Source: Strigamia acuminata
Taxonomy: Eukaryota > Arthropoda > Chilopoda > Geophilomorpha > Linotaeniidae
DNA length: 64,000 bases
Reading direction: 5' to 3'
Assembly (NCBI GenBank): GCA_949358305.1
Contig: OX442323.1
Span: forward strand, 4,402,001-4,466,000
The notes beneath the pieces were generated by a model. The model was given only the letters and a program-made list of their open reading frames with translations. It searched no databases and was not told the DNA's origin. Shown piece after piece: positions 30,356 through 41,589 of the stretch. Within the stretch, counting starts at the first letter, position 1. Every line of letters starts with the position of its first letter. Position numbers and translations under genes: made by a program.

Positions 30356-31026
30356 CACTAGAACTGCCGGAATATCCCACTACCTAGAACTGCCGGAATA
30401 TCCCACTACCTAGAACTGCCGGAACGGGTCAAAATGACCCGTTTTAATAACTTGAATAATGCGTACACATAACGTGCACAAAATGTGCACAAGTCGTGCA
30501 AAATACATAAACAATACGTGTATACAACGTTTTGGCATCAAAATGATTCAATAACAGGCAAAACATGCGAAGAAAATAGCAAAACAAAAATTGATGGTTT
30601 TTATAAAACCTGATAAAATAAAAAACGGAAATTTAATTTTATCAGGTTTTATAAAAACTATCAATTTTTGTTTTGCTATTTTCTTCGCATGTTTCGCCTA
30701 TTATTGAATCAATTTGATGCCAAAACGTTGTATACACGTATTGTTTATGTACTTTGCACGATTTATGCACGTTTTGTGCACGTTTTGTGTACGCATTGTT
30801 CAAGTTATTAAAACGGGTCATTTTGACCCGTTCCGGCAGTTCTAGGTCAATTGTATTTTTTTTCATTTTTTCTTCGGAAAAATGCCATGTTCTCTGATTT
30901 ATGATGTAAACAATCATAAATTAGTAAAAGTAAAAAAATAACAGCATTGTAAACCCACTGGGTTTATTGCTACAGCTGTTTGAAACTCCCAGACGGGTCA
31001 AAATGACCCGTCTGGCAGTTCTAGTG
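30356..31026. mobile_element. piggyBac-like non-autonomous element with long hairpin
   Basis: Flanked by TTAA (30352-30355 and 31027-31030), with ends CACTAGAACTGCCGG and the complement CTGGCAGTTCTAGTG. TTAA duplication plus this terminus is typical of piggyBac-superfamily elements. No transposase. The left end carries two extra 26 bp units of CTAGAACTGCCGGAATATCC type. Confidence 0.85.
30402..30850. repeat. Foldback inverted repeat of about 210 bp per arm
   Basis: The left arm from ACCTAGAACTGCCGGAACGG to about 30615 and the right arm from about 30635 to GTTCCGGCAGTTCTAGGT at 30848 are near-perfect reverse complements with a short AT-rich loop. RNA from either strand would form a very long hairpin. 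Confidence 0.85.
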
Positions 31027-31059
31027 TTAAAAATCCAATTTTTTCCCAAAAAATTTATG

Positions 31060-31181
31060 ATTTTTGGGAACCCGGCGCTTAATCGAGGTTGGAAATAATT
31101 GATAAAAGCGCCACCCTCCCCCCCGGCGTTTAAACGGGTCCAGCCCCTATTGGAACCCAACTTTAAATCGAGGCAGTACGG
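31060..31181. mobile_element. Partial CGCCGG-rich MITE (family F)
   Basis: The right end TCGAGGCAGTACGG followed by TA matches the complete family F copy at 39962-40282. The left end is missing next to the piggyBac-like element. Confidence 0.55.
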
Positions 31182-32275
31182 TAAAATATATTTTTGAAGA
31201 ATATGGGTGGTTCAAGAATTTCATTTCAATAACAAAATGTTTTACCTTGACAAAAGATGTCAGTTATGTTCTTTTCTGGTTGCAAAATGAATGGCAACAA
31301 CACGAAAGATGCCATTGTTAGATATGTTTTACACCAACAAACCACACGCTCCAAATCCTGAGTAATCCCCTGTTGCCAAACTCTTGTACTGTCCACTAAG
31401 CTGACCAAAACTCCACTATAGAACACAGTCAGCAATCTCCTAACAGGAACAGGAAATGATATGCCACCTCCCATCTGGACACAGCAACAACCTCCCAGCA
31501 AATATTTGCAAAACCCTTTTGCAAACAAAAATAAGAAAAAGAAATAAATCTCAACTCAAAATTTCATTTCAGAGTGTTTGCATTTTGCTTCCCAAATATC
31601 CAATTGGAATGACATTCCTCCAATATTGATTTTCTGTAATAACATTTTTTATTGCCGCTTGCTTGTAGTGTTAAGAAACAGAGGCGATTGGTAATCCACA
31701 TTGGCCCAAGAAGAAATTATGTGAAAACTTGTGTTAACACATCGTTAAGAATAGGCCCCGGTTTTATGCCATGTCATAAAAATTTCCATTCTGTCTGCTC
31801 TCCACTAGTGGAAATGCCATCAGCTGCCTATAATCTGTGTGCAGAAGAAATAAAAAAAAATAACCTGTGCTAATTTTTATCACCTAAGCATTTGTGTCTT
31901 AGTTGATCTGCTTGAAGAAAATCAATTCTGGCAGAATTGTAGAGTCAGTTTTAAGTTTTGGAAAAAAAAATTAAACAAGCAGTCTGCTTGGATAAAAAAG
32001 AACAAGAAGAAGAGTGAATTTTGTATTGAAAATCAATGAGTAGATGTTTTCTTATTGATGTTAACATCTGTGCTTTATTCATAGTTCAAAAGACTGGAAG
32101 AGACCTTTAAAATCTGGCAATCCGAAATCCTTTGAGTTTTTAAAATAAACTGCTGCTATTTATTTTACCCAAAATAAATAGGAAATAAGGGTACGCCCAA
32201 AATGTATTGTAAATAAAAGAAAATTACTAACTCGCACTTACGAATGTCGCACGTATTACGAATCACCGCATTTCA

Positions 32276-32715
32276 TAATAGAGAGTTTGCGGCAGGTACT
32301 TTTCCCTTATAAAAACTCCCGTTAAGCCTATAAGTATAGTGGAAAACTTGTAACTCTACTGGAGCTTACACTGAAAATAGCGTAGCCAATCCGGTAGTTT
32401 TCCACTATTTACGTCACTAACTAAAAATCTGGATTAGCACCTGTTTCGCCGCCATTTTGAATTCTCCGCTTGTTTGTGCTTTTAATTTTTGTAAATTCAC
32501 AATAATAAAGTTGCAACAGTTAAAAACAGGATTTCTCTCTTTTTATGCGAATGAGACATTACTAGTTTTGGTAATCACGTGACATGTATAAGGTTAACTC
32601 CAATTTTATAACGATAACTTAAAACTTCAACCGCAACCCACTTTTACCTTACACTAAATATAGTGTAAAAAACGTCATAATTGTAAGGGAAAAGTACCTG
32701 CCGCAAACTATCTAT
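32276..32715. mobile_element. MITE family A, copy 2
   Basis: Ends GAGAGTTTGCGGCAGGTACT and the complement AGTACCTGCCGCAAACTATC, related to 3871-4370. Confidence 0.65.
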
Positions 32716-32753
32716 TACCTTTTAGAAAATGTATTATCGTTTGCAAACCAATA

Positions 32754-33026
32754 CCGTATTACCTCACATTAAGCCGCATGCCGGTGTAGTTCGAGTTTTA
32801 CCGGCATGCCAATCAACCTCGTGTTTAACAGCATGCCGGTGTAAGCGAGTACAAATTTTTCTAAATGAGAATTCAGCCAAAACAAGCATAAAATCCTTTT
32901 TAGATCTCCAAAATGTAAGAAATATAAATTTACCTAGATTTTAGTAAAAATCTGCAGAAAATTAAGAAAACTCAAATTTTAAACCCAAAAACCAATATAA
33001 TTATTAATCCGCGCTCTTTAAATTAT

Positions 33027-33058
<32 letters not shown>

Positions 33059-33177
33059 CACTTATACTGCCATGTTTCGCTTTATACCGGCATGCCGGTA
33101 TAAACTTTTTGTATAAAGTTTCAAAAACCTGCTAAACCCATGCCCAACAGCATGCCGCTTAATGTGAGGTAACACGG
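32754..33177. mobile_element. TA-flanked MITE family E, copy 1 (GCATGCCGG)
   Basis: 424 bp, TA on both sides, ends CCGTATTACCTCACATTAAG and complement. The interior repeats the palindromic ACCGGCATGCCGGT-type motif several times in both halves. Confidence 0.8.
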
Positions 33178-33809
33178 TAGCGTGGAAAAATGGACTTTTT
33201 ATAGGCCAATATTCATCATGCGACGTTATTTTGGTCAAAAATCAGGTTTTACAGACATTGATAAAACCTGATGACTAATTTTAATTTAAAAAAAATTCGG
33301 GGTCTTTGAGCCTGATAGATACAGTAGGTGATGTTGTCACTTGGTATGTTGTAAGCACACGAGTTTCAAAAGGAATAAGTTGACACAATGTACTTCAAAA
33401 TGGATTTGCTTCAGATATGGAATAACTTTAAAAGAAACAAATTTAGTTTTGAGATTCCAGCTCCAAGACTTCAGAAACACGATCGATATTAAAAACCACC
33501 CAAGAAAATCACTGTGATCCTTTAAAATCGAAGTTAAATCTCTTCCATCTTGAAATATGGACATCTATCCACATCCTCTTTCTTAAATAGGATTTTTTTC
33601 CCCTCTTGACTTTGCAGATAATAAAACCTTGATATCTGAATGGGCACTATCGCTTTGTCTTATCGCTATCAGAATCTTCAGCAAGGCTTACATCCCATGT
33701 CAATTTGCACGAACATGAAATCATTCCGTTTTCAGTATAGCATCTTTAAACCAGTTTAAATGTATATTTCAGACAACTATTTGAACAACAATAATTGTTT
33801 ATAGTTGCA

Positions 33810-34000
33810 GTTAAATTTTGAACGCACCAAGGTTTTGGATCTGAAACGAAGCTGCAGATCTAGATCCACGATTGGTCTGAACACTGATCTCCGTTCATGG
33901 ATCTAGATCCGTGTGCCCAACAACTCCATTCGTCAATCAAGTTCCCACAAGTCGATTCGACAATTGGTTGTGGATTGAAAACAGACCGTACAGCCTGTAG
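33810..34000. repeat. Repeat family I, uninterrupted copy
   Basis: Contains GATCTCCGTTCATGGATCTA and CCCAACAACTCCATTCGTCA. A second copy at about 37010-37560 has the same order but is interrupted by a MITE. Confidence 0.6.
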
Positions 34001-34046
34001 AGGAATGCGCAAAATTGTGGAAGCGTATTTGTGTTAAATATAATTA

Positions 34047-34359
34047 GGGGCCGTCCATAAATTACGTAACGCTGATTTTTCAATTTTTTGACCCCCCTCC
34101 CTTGTAACAAGGTCGTAACAAATCCACAAACCCCCCCTAGAATATTACGTAACAAAACTCACCACCACCCCCCCCCCCAAAAAAAAAATTTGATACATGC
34201 TTATAATACAAAAATTTACAAAAATTTTCAAAAATTTTCAAAAAAATTTTGTTATGTAACATTTTTTAGAACCCTTCCTCCCCCCGTCGTAACAACCCGT
34301 AACAAAATTTGAAACCCCCTCCCCCCCCTCCAGGCGTTACGTAATTTATGGACAGCCCC
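34047..34359. mobile_element. PIF/Harbinger-like MITE
   Basis: 313 bp with TIRs GGGGCCGTCCATAAATTACG and complement (one mismatch), a TTA duplication at both sides (34044-34046 and 34360-34362), and a C-rich interior. The 3 bp TTA duplication fits PIF/Harbinger. Relative of the truncated copy at 1-449. Confidence 0.75.
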
Positions 34360-34547
34360 TTACAGCCACCGTAGTGAGGTGTTCCTAAAACCTGTTGCTA
34401 CTAAAACCCGGTTTGGTTTGAGTGAATTAACTTTTTGGTGTGAACACAACTCCATGCGAGTGAATATTGGAAATCCGTTCAGTTTGTGTGAACAGCTAGT
34501 AATTGTGTTTTGTGAGTTTTAAAACCCAAGCACAAATTTATAATTAC

Positions 34548-34737
34548 CTGCGTCTTTAAATTTCTGCAACATTTTACGTCGAATTGGCAAATCAATGTTA
34601 AAATACGCATGTCTCGGTTCATCGGGGTTCGCTATAAACCATGGTATATGTTGGAAAATAACTGCATGCTTTGCTGTCTTCGCCAATGTCAATTGGCTTT
34701 CCAACCAAATATTTTGTTCTTCAGCCAATTCAGGAAC
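34548..34737 (-). CDS. CPPED1: CPPED1 internal coding exon with QHIP motif
   Basis: Third visible exon, 190 nt, from a TTATTTCTAG acceptor to GCAG|GTAATT, phase 0 in and phase 1 out. It encodes a helix (VPELAEEQNIWLESQL) and AVIFQHIPWF, whose histidine is the conserved metal ligand, then the YFNIDLPIRRKMLQKFKDAG segment. Its last base completes a Gly codon with the next exon, giving GVKIVFCGHYH as expected for the family. Confidence 0.93.
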
Positions 34738-35284
34738 CTAGAAATAAAAAATAAACAATTTTATAAAAAAAAAGAAGAAAAAACTATAAAATCAAGAATG
34801 AAACAGCTTTTGCCCAAACTAATACTCTTAAATTTTATTTTTATTTTTTCCAGTGGAGGACAAATAACACCATTTCCTCGAAGGCTGATTAAACTGCTTC
34901 AGCTGAGACATTTTCCCAAGAGTAATCCTTCACATTGAATTCTACAAGGAAAACCACAGATCTTCCAATCCACTCGGATTACAACCTCAATATCAAGACC
35001 AGCATCTTGTAACTGTTCATGTGACTGAAGAAATAGAATTTGTATCAAAAGTCCTTAAACAAACCCCATAAAATACAAAACATAACACAAATGTATATTG
35101 CATGACACATTGTGGCCTACACATGGATTGGGAGTAGGCCTAATGTGCGATGTGTGGAGAATAACTTTTTTCTGCACTTTTTTCATTCCCAATTGGCTCA
35201 AAAATATATTTTACAATATGTTGCTTCTCACTGAATGAATTCAAAAATGTATAGAATTTTGTGGAATTAAATATATTATTTGTA

Positions 35285-35703
35285 TCGTATTACCTCACAT
35301 TAAGCCGCATGCCGGTATAATTCGAGTTATACCGGCATGCCGATAAACCTTGTTTATAACGGCATGCCGGTGTAAGTGAGTATGAATTTTTTTTAAAGAA
35401 TTTAGCCAAAACAACCAAAAAAATCATTTTTAGATGTCCAAAATGTAGGAAATTTGTATAACATTTTCCAAATTTTAATAGTAATCTTCAGAATATCAAT
35501 AAAACTTAAATTTCAGACAAAAAAATTCAATATAATTATTCATCTGGACTCTTTAAAAAAAAAAAACAAGAAAAAAAAGTTTTTCATTTATACCGGCATG
35601 TTTCGTTTTATATTGGCATGCCGGTATACAATTTTTGGACAAAATTTTAAAAACCTGCTAAACCCATGCCCAACGGCATGCCACTTTATGTGAGGTAATA
35701 CGG
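35285..35703. mobile_element. TA-flanked MITE family E, copy 2
   Basis: 419 bp, the same ends and GCATGCCGGTATAA motifs as the copy at 32754, flanked by TA. The two copies can be aligned almost throughout. Confidence 0.8.
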
Positions 35704-37009
35704 TACTACTGTACAACTCCTTCCCAAAAAAATGGCACACACTATTTTATTTCTCTTTCCATTTTCTAATTGGGAATTCAAGACAAACATACGAAATTAT
35801 AAACCATGCTTTTGGTACATAAAACTACAATCATCAAGCTACCATTTGGTTAAAACAGGTTGCAGTGTAAATTACGTTCAATCCTAAGCTATCCATCTAT
35901 GTACATAAATTTCTTTGCGGTGTCAATACACCCCACTAACATATAAAAACATTTTTGTAATGCAGACAGTATTGCACGACGTTCAATCAGAGGATTTACG
36001 ATACATATTATTAGAAAAAAAATTAGATTCCTTTTTTCCCGTAAGTGGATAAGCTGTTTTCTTGCTTTCATATATTTCTTCGTTTGGACATGTTCCAATT
36101 TTGAAGCAAACTGGTTCTGGAAGAATCAGGCAGGTGGAAAATTAAAATCGACAAAGAAAAAAAAAAGGTTGAAAAAGAAATCTTACGCTGTCAGAAATGG
36201 ATGGCGGGGAGGAAAGAGAAAGATATAAAATTCTAGAGAGAGGAAAAAATGAGAAGAAAATATTTTTCACCCAATGAAACCGAGAGATATTAAAGAAAAG
36301 AAAAAAAATTACTTTATACAAATTTATAACACTTATTTTTCCAAAAAAAAAAAAAAAAATTTAATATACCTTACTCATTCAATGTGGCACTTTGTGCAGC
36401 AAAATATCATTTTCTTGTGTGGGTTAGATGTAGAAGGAGAATAACAATCCAGCCAGAGGTTGCGTAGCAACTCAAATCAGAATCTAATACTATCAGTGGA
36501 CAAAAGCCATTTGTGCACATGACAACAAACAGATGCTTAAAAGACTTATTGCATAGTGAAAAGAAAGAAAAGGATTCATGGTTTGTTGCTGGCGCCCAGA
36601 GGCAACTTTTTTCACGGCTGTTGTGCAGTTTGGTGCATTTCCATCACACTCACCATGACTTTTTTGCCCTCCCTTGGCGAATGTGGGTAAATGGCTTCCT
36701 GTAGGTCTCGGCCTCTCCCTATTTGGAGAGAAAAGTTCATTGTTCCACTATAGAGAATGGTACAAACGCTCTTCTTAAAGAGAAATCATTGAAACCCTTT
36801 TAAAGAACTTTGAACCATGGCACCTGCCAATAGCTTTTCCCGATTAATGTATACCATCGGCTATTTAATAAAATGCTAACAACTAAAATAGCCGATTGTG
36901 TGTCGACCTAAATAGTGATTGGTCAGTAGATGAGGTCATAGTTCATTTGCTCGACAGTTCATTATTTCGACAGTTAAAAAATAGTCTTGTTTTGACGTAG
37001 AACAATGAC

Positions 37010-37560
37010 TAATACCTTGTTCACACCAAGATTTTGGATCTCATCCGAAGCTGCGGATATATACTCTGTCCATGTGTAACTTGGGCCTACTTCTCATTGG
37101 CTGAGTCTTTTCACTGGTGTAGTGATACTAAAACATACATCGAAACACTGGCTGACATTTTGAATGCTGTCCAGACAAAACAACCAATCATAAATTTGAA
37201 AATCGTTTTGTTCCCTGCAAGAAGCAAGCAATAAACTTAATAATGTTGAAATAAAGCAACATAAATTTTTATTTTATGACTTCAAGATACATTTCCTCAG
37301 AAAATACAAACAACATTACATCATTTCAATGATTAAAATCATCAAACAAATTTAAAACCACTCTGAACTATTTTTCCTGGTGGCAGCACAGAGTGAGTTA
37401 TGAGGCTCAGCCAATCGGAAATAGGCCCATGTTACACATGAACAGAGTATAGATCCATTGTTGGTGTGAACACTGATCTCCGTTCACGGATCTAGATCCG
37501 CTTGCCCAACAACTCCATTTGTCAATCGAGTTCCGACAACTCGATCACAGATTAGAGGAA
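37010..37560. repeat. Repeat family I, copy interrupted by a MITE
   Basis: The left part (TTGTTCACACCAAGATTTTG) and right part (GATCTCCGTTCACGGATCTA) flank the family B element 37062-37449. The uninterrupted relative is at 33810-34000. Confidence 0.6.
37062..37449. mobile_element. TA-flanked MITE family B, copy 2
   Basis: 388 bp, ends TACTCTGTCCATGTGTAA and a matching complement, with TA on both sides. Subterminal CATTGGCTGAG block as in other copies. The empty site is visible in the relative at 33810. Confidence 0.8.
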
Positions 37561-37871
37561 TACACAGATGCGTCACTTCTCCAAAATCCTTTGTTCTCCG
37601 CGTGATCGGCCGCCAAGCGGGCGGTACTTTCCCTAATCCCTATCCCTTCAAAATTCAGAATTCGGTGTTTCCAGACCCGCAAATGTTGTTTTAATGATGA
37701 TAAATAAATTTTAAAAAGGATATTTAGATTAGGGGAATACACAGATGCGGCACTCAGGTAAAATTCTTTGTTCTTCCCGTGATTTAAAAAATAAAAGCGC
37801 GCTAAGCGGGAAGTACTTTCCCTACACATTTAAAATCAAAATTCCTTGTTTACAACCCCTCAGATATTTTT

Positions 37872-38262
37872 AAAGGCTTTTATTTAACTTGACTTGCATG
37901 TTTGTGTGTGTGTGTGTGGGGTTCGACTTCCGGTACTTCCGGTTCCTGTAACGTGACCTGTAATGTAATTTTTCAAACCGCAGCGCCACCTGGCGGAACC
38001 CGTGTCCTTTAATGGATGCCAAAATGTTCGCCCGATACGGATTTTGATGTTTTCGATACCAAAAAACGTTCTAAAAATTCTGAAACCAGGCTAAATCTGG
38101 TTGAAATGAAAATTCCTATCTGCCCATATATTTTGTTTTTTAATATTGTCTAGAAAAAATACTTTTTTGAAGGTTTTTTGGCACGTTCCCCGCAATCACG
38201 AAGCAATCTGCGGTAGTAGCGCACTCTGGCGGCGATTTGAAACACCAATATAAAAGCCTTTT
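37872..38262. repeat. Repeat family K, copy 1
   Basis: About 390 bp, similar almost throughout to 45645-46019 in the same orientation. Ends AAAGGCTTTTAT and ATAAAAGCCTTT form a short inverted repeat. Contains GCGCCACCTGGCGGAACC and a GT or GTTT microsatellite after the left end. Confidence 0.75.
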
Positions 38263-39750
38263 TTACAAACTTGGTTTTTTATATTTACTTGTTAATAATG
38301 ATAAATAAATTTAAAAATTCAAAATTAACCTGTTGTTACATATTATCCTAATTATAAAAATAAAAATCATAAACATTTAGCATTTAACACCGTTTTCCTT
38401 CCGATCATGCGGAGAACAAAGGATTTTGCAGAAGTGACACATCTGTGTATTCCTCTAATCTGTGAACTCGATTCAACGATTGGATCCGGATTGGATTTGA
38501 ATTCGGATAGATACAGACTAGATACAGACAGGCACAAGTCTGTATCAATCGGTTGTAAGAGCACATGGCAAATTTTTTTTAAACGCCAGCAAGAAATACA
38601 ACCAGGAAATTGTTTGGTCTTATACAGTATTCACAATCTTAAAATAAAGTTTGAAAAATTCATTGCTTACAGAATTGGATCATCTCATCCACAATTTCTA
38701 TTTTCCTTTTTGATATACAAGTATCAACACTCCTATCAAAAATTGAATATAAATTTCTCTCTTTTTCTGCATTCAAAAAAAAATATATTCAAATCCTTCT
38801 ATAATTCAATTTCCATGTTTATGTTTTGATCTACTAAAATAAAAGAAAGATAAAAATCTTAAAGAAAGAGATTCCAAAGACAAATTTATCTTAAAAAAAA
38901 AATTTTTGAAGAAAAGCATTTTAAAATTTATTTCAGTTACCTAAAAATCATTAAAAGAGTGATTACGTAACAAAGTAATTAGTGTGATGAAAAATAACAC
39001 GAAAACAGCTCAAGCGAGCCGCAACTTATGGGTTGGGCAGACTGCTGTAATTAAAAGGAATTGCTTCAATTTCTGAGTCGAGCAGCTTTTGCCAATGTAT
39101 GTAAGAAAACAAGAGCTATTACCAAACAATATAACGACATCATTTGTCTGGGCCTGAATACATGACAAAGGACGAGTAATCAAAACAAATTATTAGCTAC
39201 ATACATAAATGTCACTTCAAGTAATGAAATTAAACCGACTTCTCCTCTCCAGTCTTTGATCTGAGCCATAAACATTTATCAAAACATTTTTTTCCTACAG
39301 ATGGGTTAAACTCCTGTCATTTATTATATCCTAATACTTGCAACTCATCTATTTCGCCTTTTTTTCTAGCAACAGTTAAGTTAAGAACAGGAAAACCTAA
39401 AGAACTTTAATCGCTTTAATATATGTGCTTAAAGTTGAGTTATGTTATGCTTTATGCATTTCTCAATTTCTTACTTTATTGCTTTATTCTAAATTCAATT
39501 ATTGTTTCAACATTTATTGCTTTTTGACGTAGAAATACGTGTTGGAGGACAATCCGCCACCATACATGTGACGGAAGTAATAACCAGAATAAACAATAGC
39601 ACTAGGAAAACAATTCCAGGAATAAACAGTGTCACAATAGAAAACAATTCCCATCAAGAGATGACACTAAAAACAACAAACAAGCCCTTCCTCATGTAGT
39701 ACCCCTGTCAATCTTTTTTTAAAACTTCTAAAACTAGTTGTTATCCGTCA

Positions 39751-39951
39751 CGACTCAAGAGTGTACCCTTCTCCCATTGGCTGAGCCGCATTACTCCTAA
39801 CTCCAGTCTGTATTACCATAGAGCAAAGAATCTATGGTATTACTACTACTAGGAGAAGTAGTTCTTATTTTTATTATTATTGTTACTACATTTTTGGATC
39901 ACTACACCAGTGATGCGTCGGCCAATGGGAGAGGAGTACACTCTTGAGTCG
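39751..39951. mobile_element. MITE related to family B
   Basis: About 200 bp with TIRs CGACTCAAGAGTGTAC and complement. The subterminal CCCATTGGCTGAGCC and internal CTACACCAGTGA and GAGAAGTAGTT blocks are shared with family B, but the outer ends differ. Confidence 0.6.
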
Positions 39952-39961
39952 AACAAGAGTA

Positions 39962-40282
39962 CCGTACTGCCTCGATTTAACGCCGGGGCGTTTATTCATT
40001 TTTTCTAGTTGACCCCCCCGGCGTTCATTCAAAGCCCGGCGATTATTCGCGCCGGGCGTCTACCCGAAAAAAAAAATTGGAAAGCCACTCATTGCTAGCT
40101 ATTCTTCGATGTTTCGACCAAAAGACCTCTCAAAACGTTTAAAAAACGTTTCAACCCGGCGTTTAAACAAACCCGGCGTTCATTTAAGGCCGGCGTTTAT
40201 TGCCATTTCGTCCTCAGTTTGCCCGGCGCTTAATCAGGAGCCGGCGTTTAGATACGACCGGCGTTAAATCGAGGCAGTACGG
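39962..40282. mobile_element. TA-flanked MITE family F, complete copy (CGCCGG-rich)
   Basis: 321 bp, TA on both sides, ends CCGTACTGCCTCGATTTAAC and complement. The interior repeats GGCGTTTA and GCCGGCGTT many times. Confidence 0.8.
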
Positions 40283-40658
40283 TATAATTAACCATTTTGT
40301 AAATATCAGTGCGAAGTGTAAATAGGTTAACCTTTTTGAACCTCGCACTAATAATTTCTACTCGCATACAAGAGTAAAAGTTGATGGGTATACTCTGGCT
40401 CACTATAAGAATGGCCTATTTTCCATTGGCTGAACCTCATTACTCCTAACCGTGGACTGTGTACTACCACCAGGAAAAGTAGTTCAGTTTTGTTTTAATT
40501 TTGTTTGATTACTTTAATAATTAAAATGGTGTAATGTTATTTGTATTTTACAAGAAAATGTTTTTTCAATTCATAAAATAAAGTTTTACGATGTTTTTAT
40601 TCCAGCATATGTGTTTGTTAAGTTTATTGGTTGCCTTGTCAGGAATGCATGATTACTA

Positions 40659-40890
40659 TACTCTGGCCATGTGTAAGTTTGGCCTAAATCCGAGCCTTTT
40701 CTCTGGTGTAGTGATACAAGAAAATAGATCCAAACACCAGGATTGCAACCGATCTACTGAAAATAGTAAGCGAACGTTCTAAGATTTCTGGATGAAGCAA
40801 GCAATAAACTCTGAACTATTTTTCCTGGTGGCAGCACAAAGTGAGTTATGAGGCTCGGATTTAGGCCAAACCTACACATAGCCCAGAGTA
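40659..40890. mobile_element. Family B MITE, copy 4, nested in copy 3
   Basis: 232 bp, ends TACTCTGGCCATGTGTAAG and complement, TA at both sides, lying wholly inside 40391-41429. Confidence 0.75.
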
Positions 40891-40902
40891 TATGTCCGGT
40901 TA

Positions 40903-41310
40903 TAGTCATTTTAGCAATGCTCGTTTTAGTGATTTTTACACAAAAAAACCAGTTTAGCGATCATGTTTTAGCGACAATATGGTAATTTTCCCGTAATGAT
41001 CGACACGTTTTAGCGACGCGACACGATTTATCGCGACAACAATGTACCGTTCAAAAATATGGTTTTGCAGCAAAAAACCAGTAAGGTTAGGTTTGCGGGG
41101 GGGAGGGGGGGGGGTCAAGGGGGGGGCACAACCGCCCATTTTTAGCCCTTCTTAGGAACTAAACCTAAAATATATGTAGTCGCGGTTTCCAAAGTCGCGG
41201 TAGATTCTAATACAATTAACATAAAATATGAAAAATCGTATTAGTGCCGTTTTAGCGACCATCCGCTAAAATGGAGTGTCGCTAATATAAAATCGCTAAA
41301 ATAAAGTACA
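40903..41310. mobile_element. CATTTTAGCGA-family element, nested
   Basis: Both ends carry repeated TTTTAGCGA motifs in opposite orientation; the right end is AAATCGCTAAAATAAAGTAC. Related to the partial copy at 29054. It lies inside the family B element 40391-41429. Confidence 0.55.
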
Positions 41311-41436
41311 TTCACAATGTCTGTACATGTAGAGCAATTCTGGTGTTTTGATCTATTTTTTTGTATCACTACACAAGTGAAAAGACTCAGCCAATGGAAA
41401 ATAGGCCACTCTTATAGTGAGCCGGAGTATAGTTGC

Positions 41437-41589
41437 CAGTGCTGGACTGGCCCAGCGGGATATCGGGAATTTCCCGATGGCCCGTGCCGCTGCAAATTTT
41501 TTTTCTTTTGTTGTGGCCCAATAAATTTGTTCCCGTGGCCCGACCTATCCAGATTTCCCGGTAGTAAATTTGTTCTCAGTCCAGCCCTG
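41437..41589. mobile_element. hAT-like MITE
   Basis: 153 bp, ends CAGTGCTGGACTGGCCC and complement CAGTCCAGCCCTG, with an 8 bp duplication ATAGTTGC/GTAGTTGC (one mismatch). The duplication overlaps the last base of the neighbouring family B element, so it inserted later. Confidence 0.75.

Larger units (their letters stand above)
3703..34547 (-). other. CPPED1 last intron (30.8 kb)
   Basis: Defined by the GTAATT donor at 34547 and the CTACAG acceptor ending at 3703. Nearly two thirds of it is the nested BEL/Gypsy insertion (8010-27234). The rest is AT-rich DNA with MITEs described separately. Outside listed elements (for example 4742-6071, 6270-6940, 7121-7695, 27351-28390, 29231-30351, 31182-32275 and 33178-33810) I see only AT-rich non-coding sequence. 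The Gypsy element is much GC-richer than its surroundings. Confidence 0.9.
40391..41429. mobile_element. Family B MITE, copy 3, with nested insertions
   Basis: Ends TACTCTGGCTCACTATAAGA and the complement GCCGGAGTA, TA at both sides. Its length (1039 bp) is inflated by two other elements inside it (40659-40890 and 40903-41310). Confidence 0.75.

Noticed and set aside
39533-39571. Possible plus-strand terminal exon ending in a PPPY-type motif, phase-compatible with the microexon at 28397
   Set aside because: Only 12 codons and a mediocre acceptor; another acceptor at 28530 fits equally well. No evidence links them.
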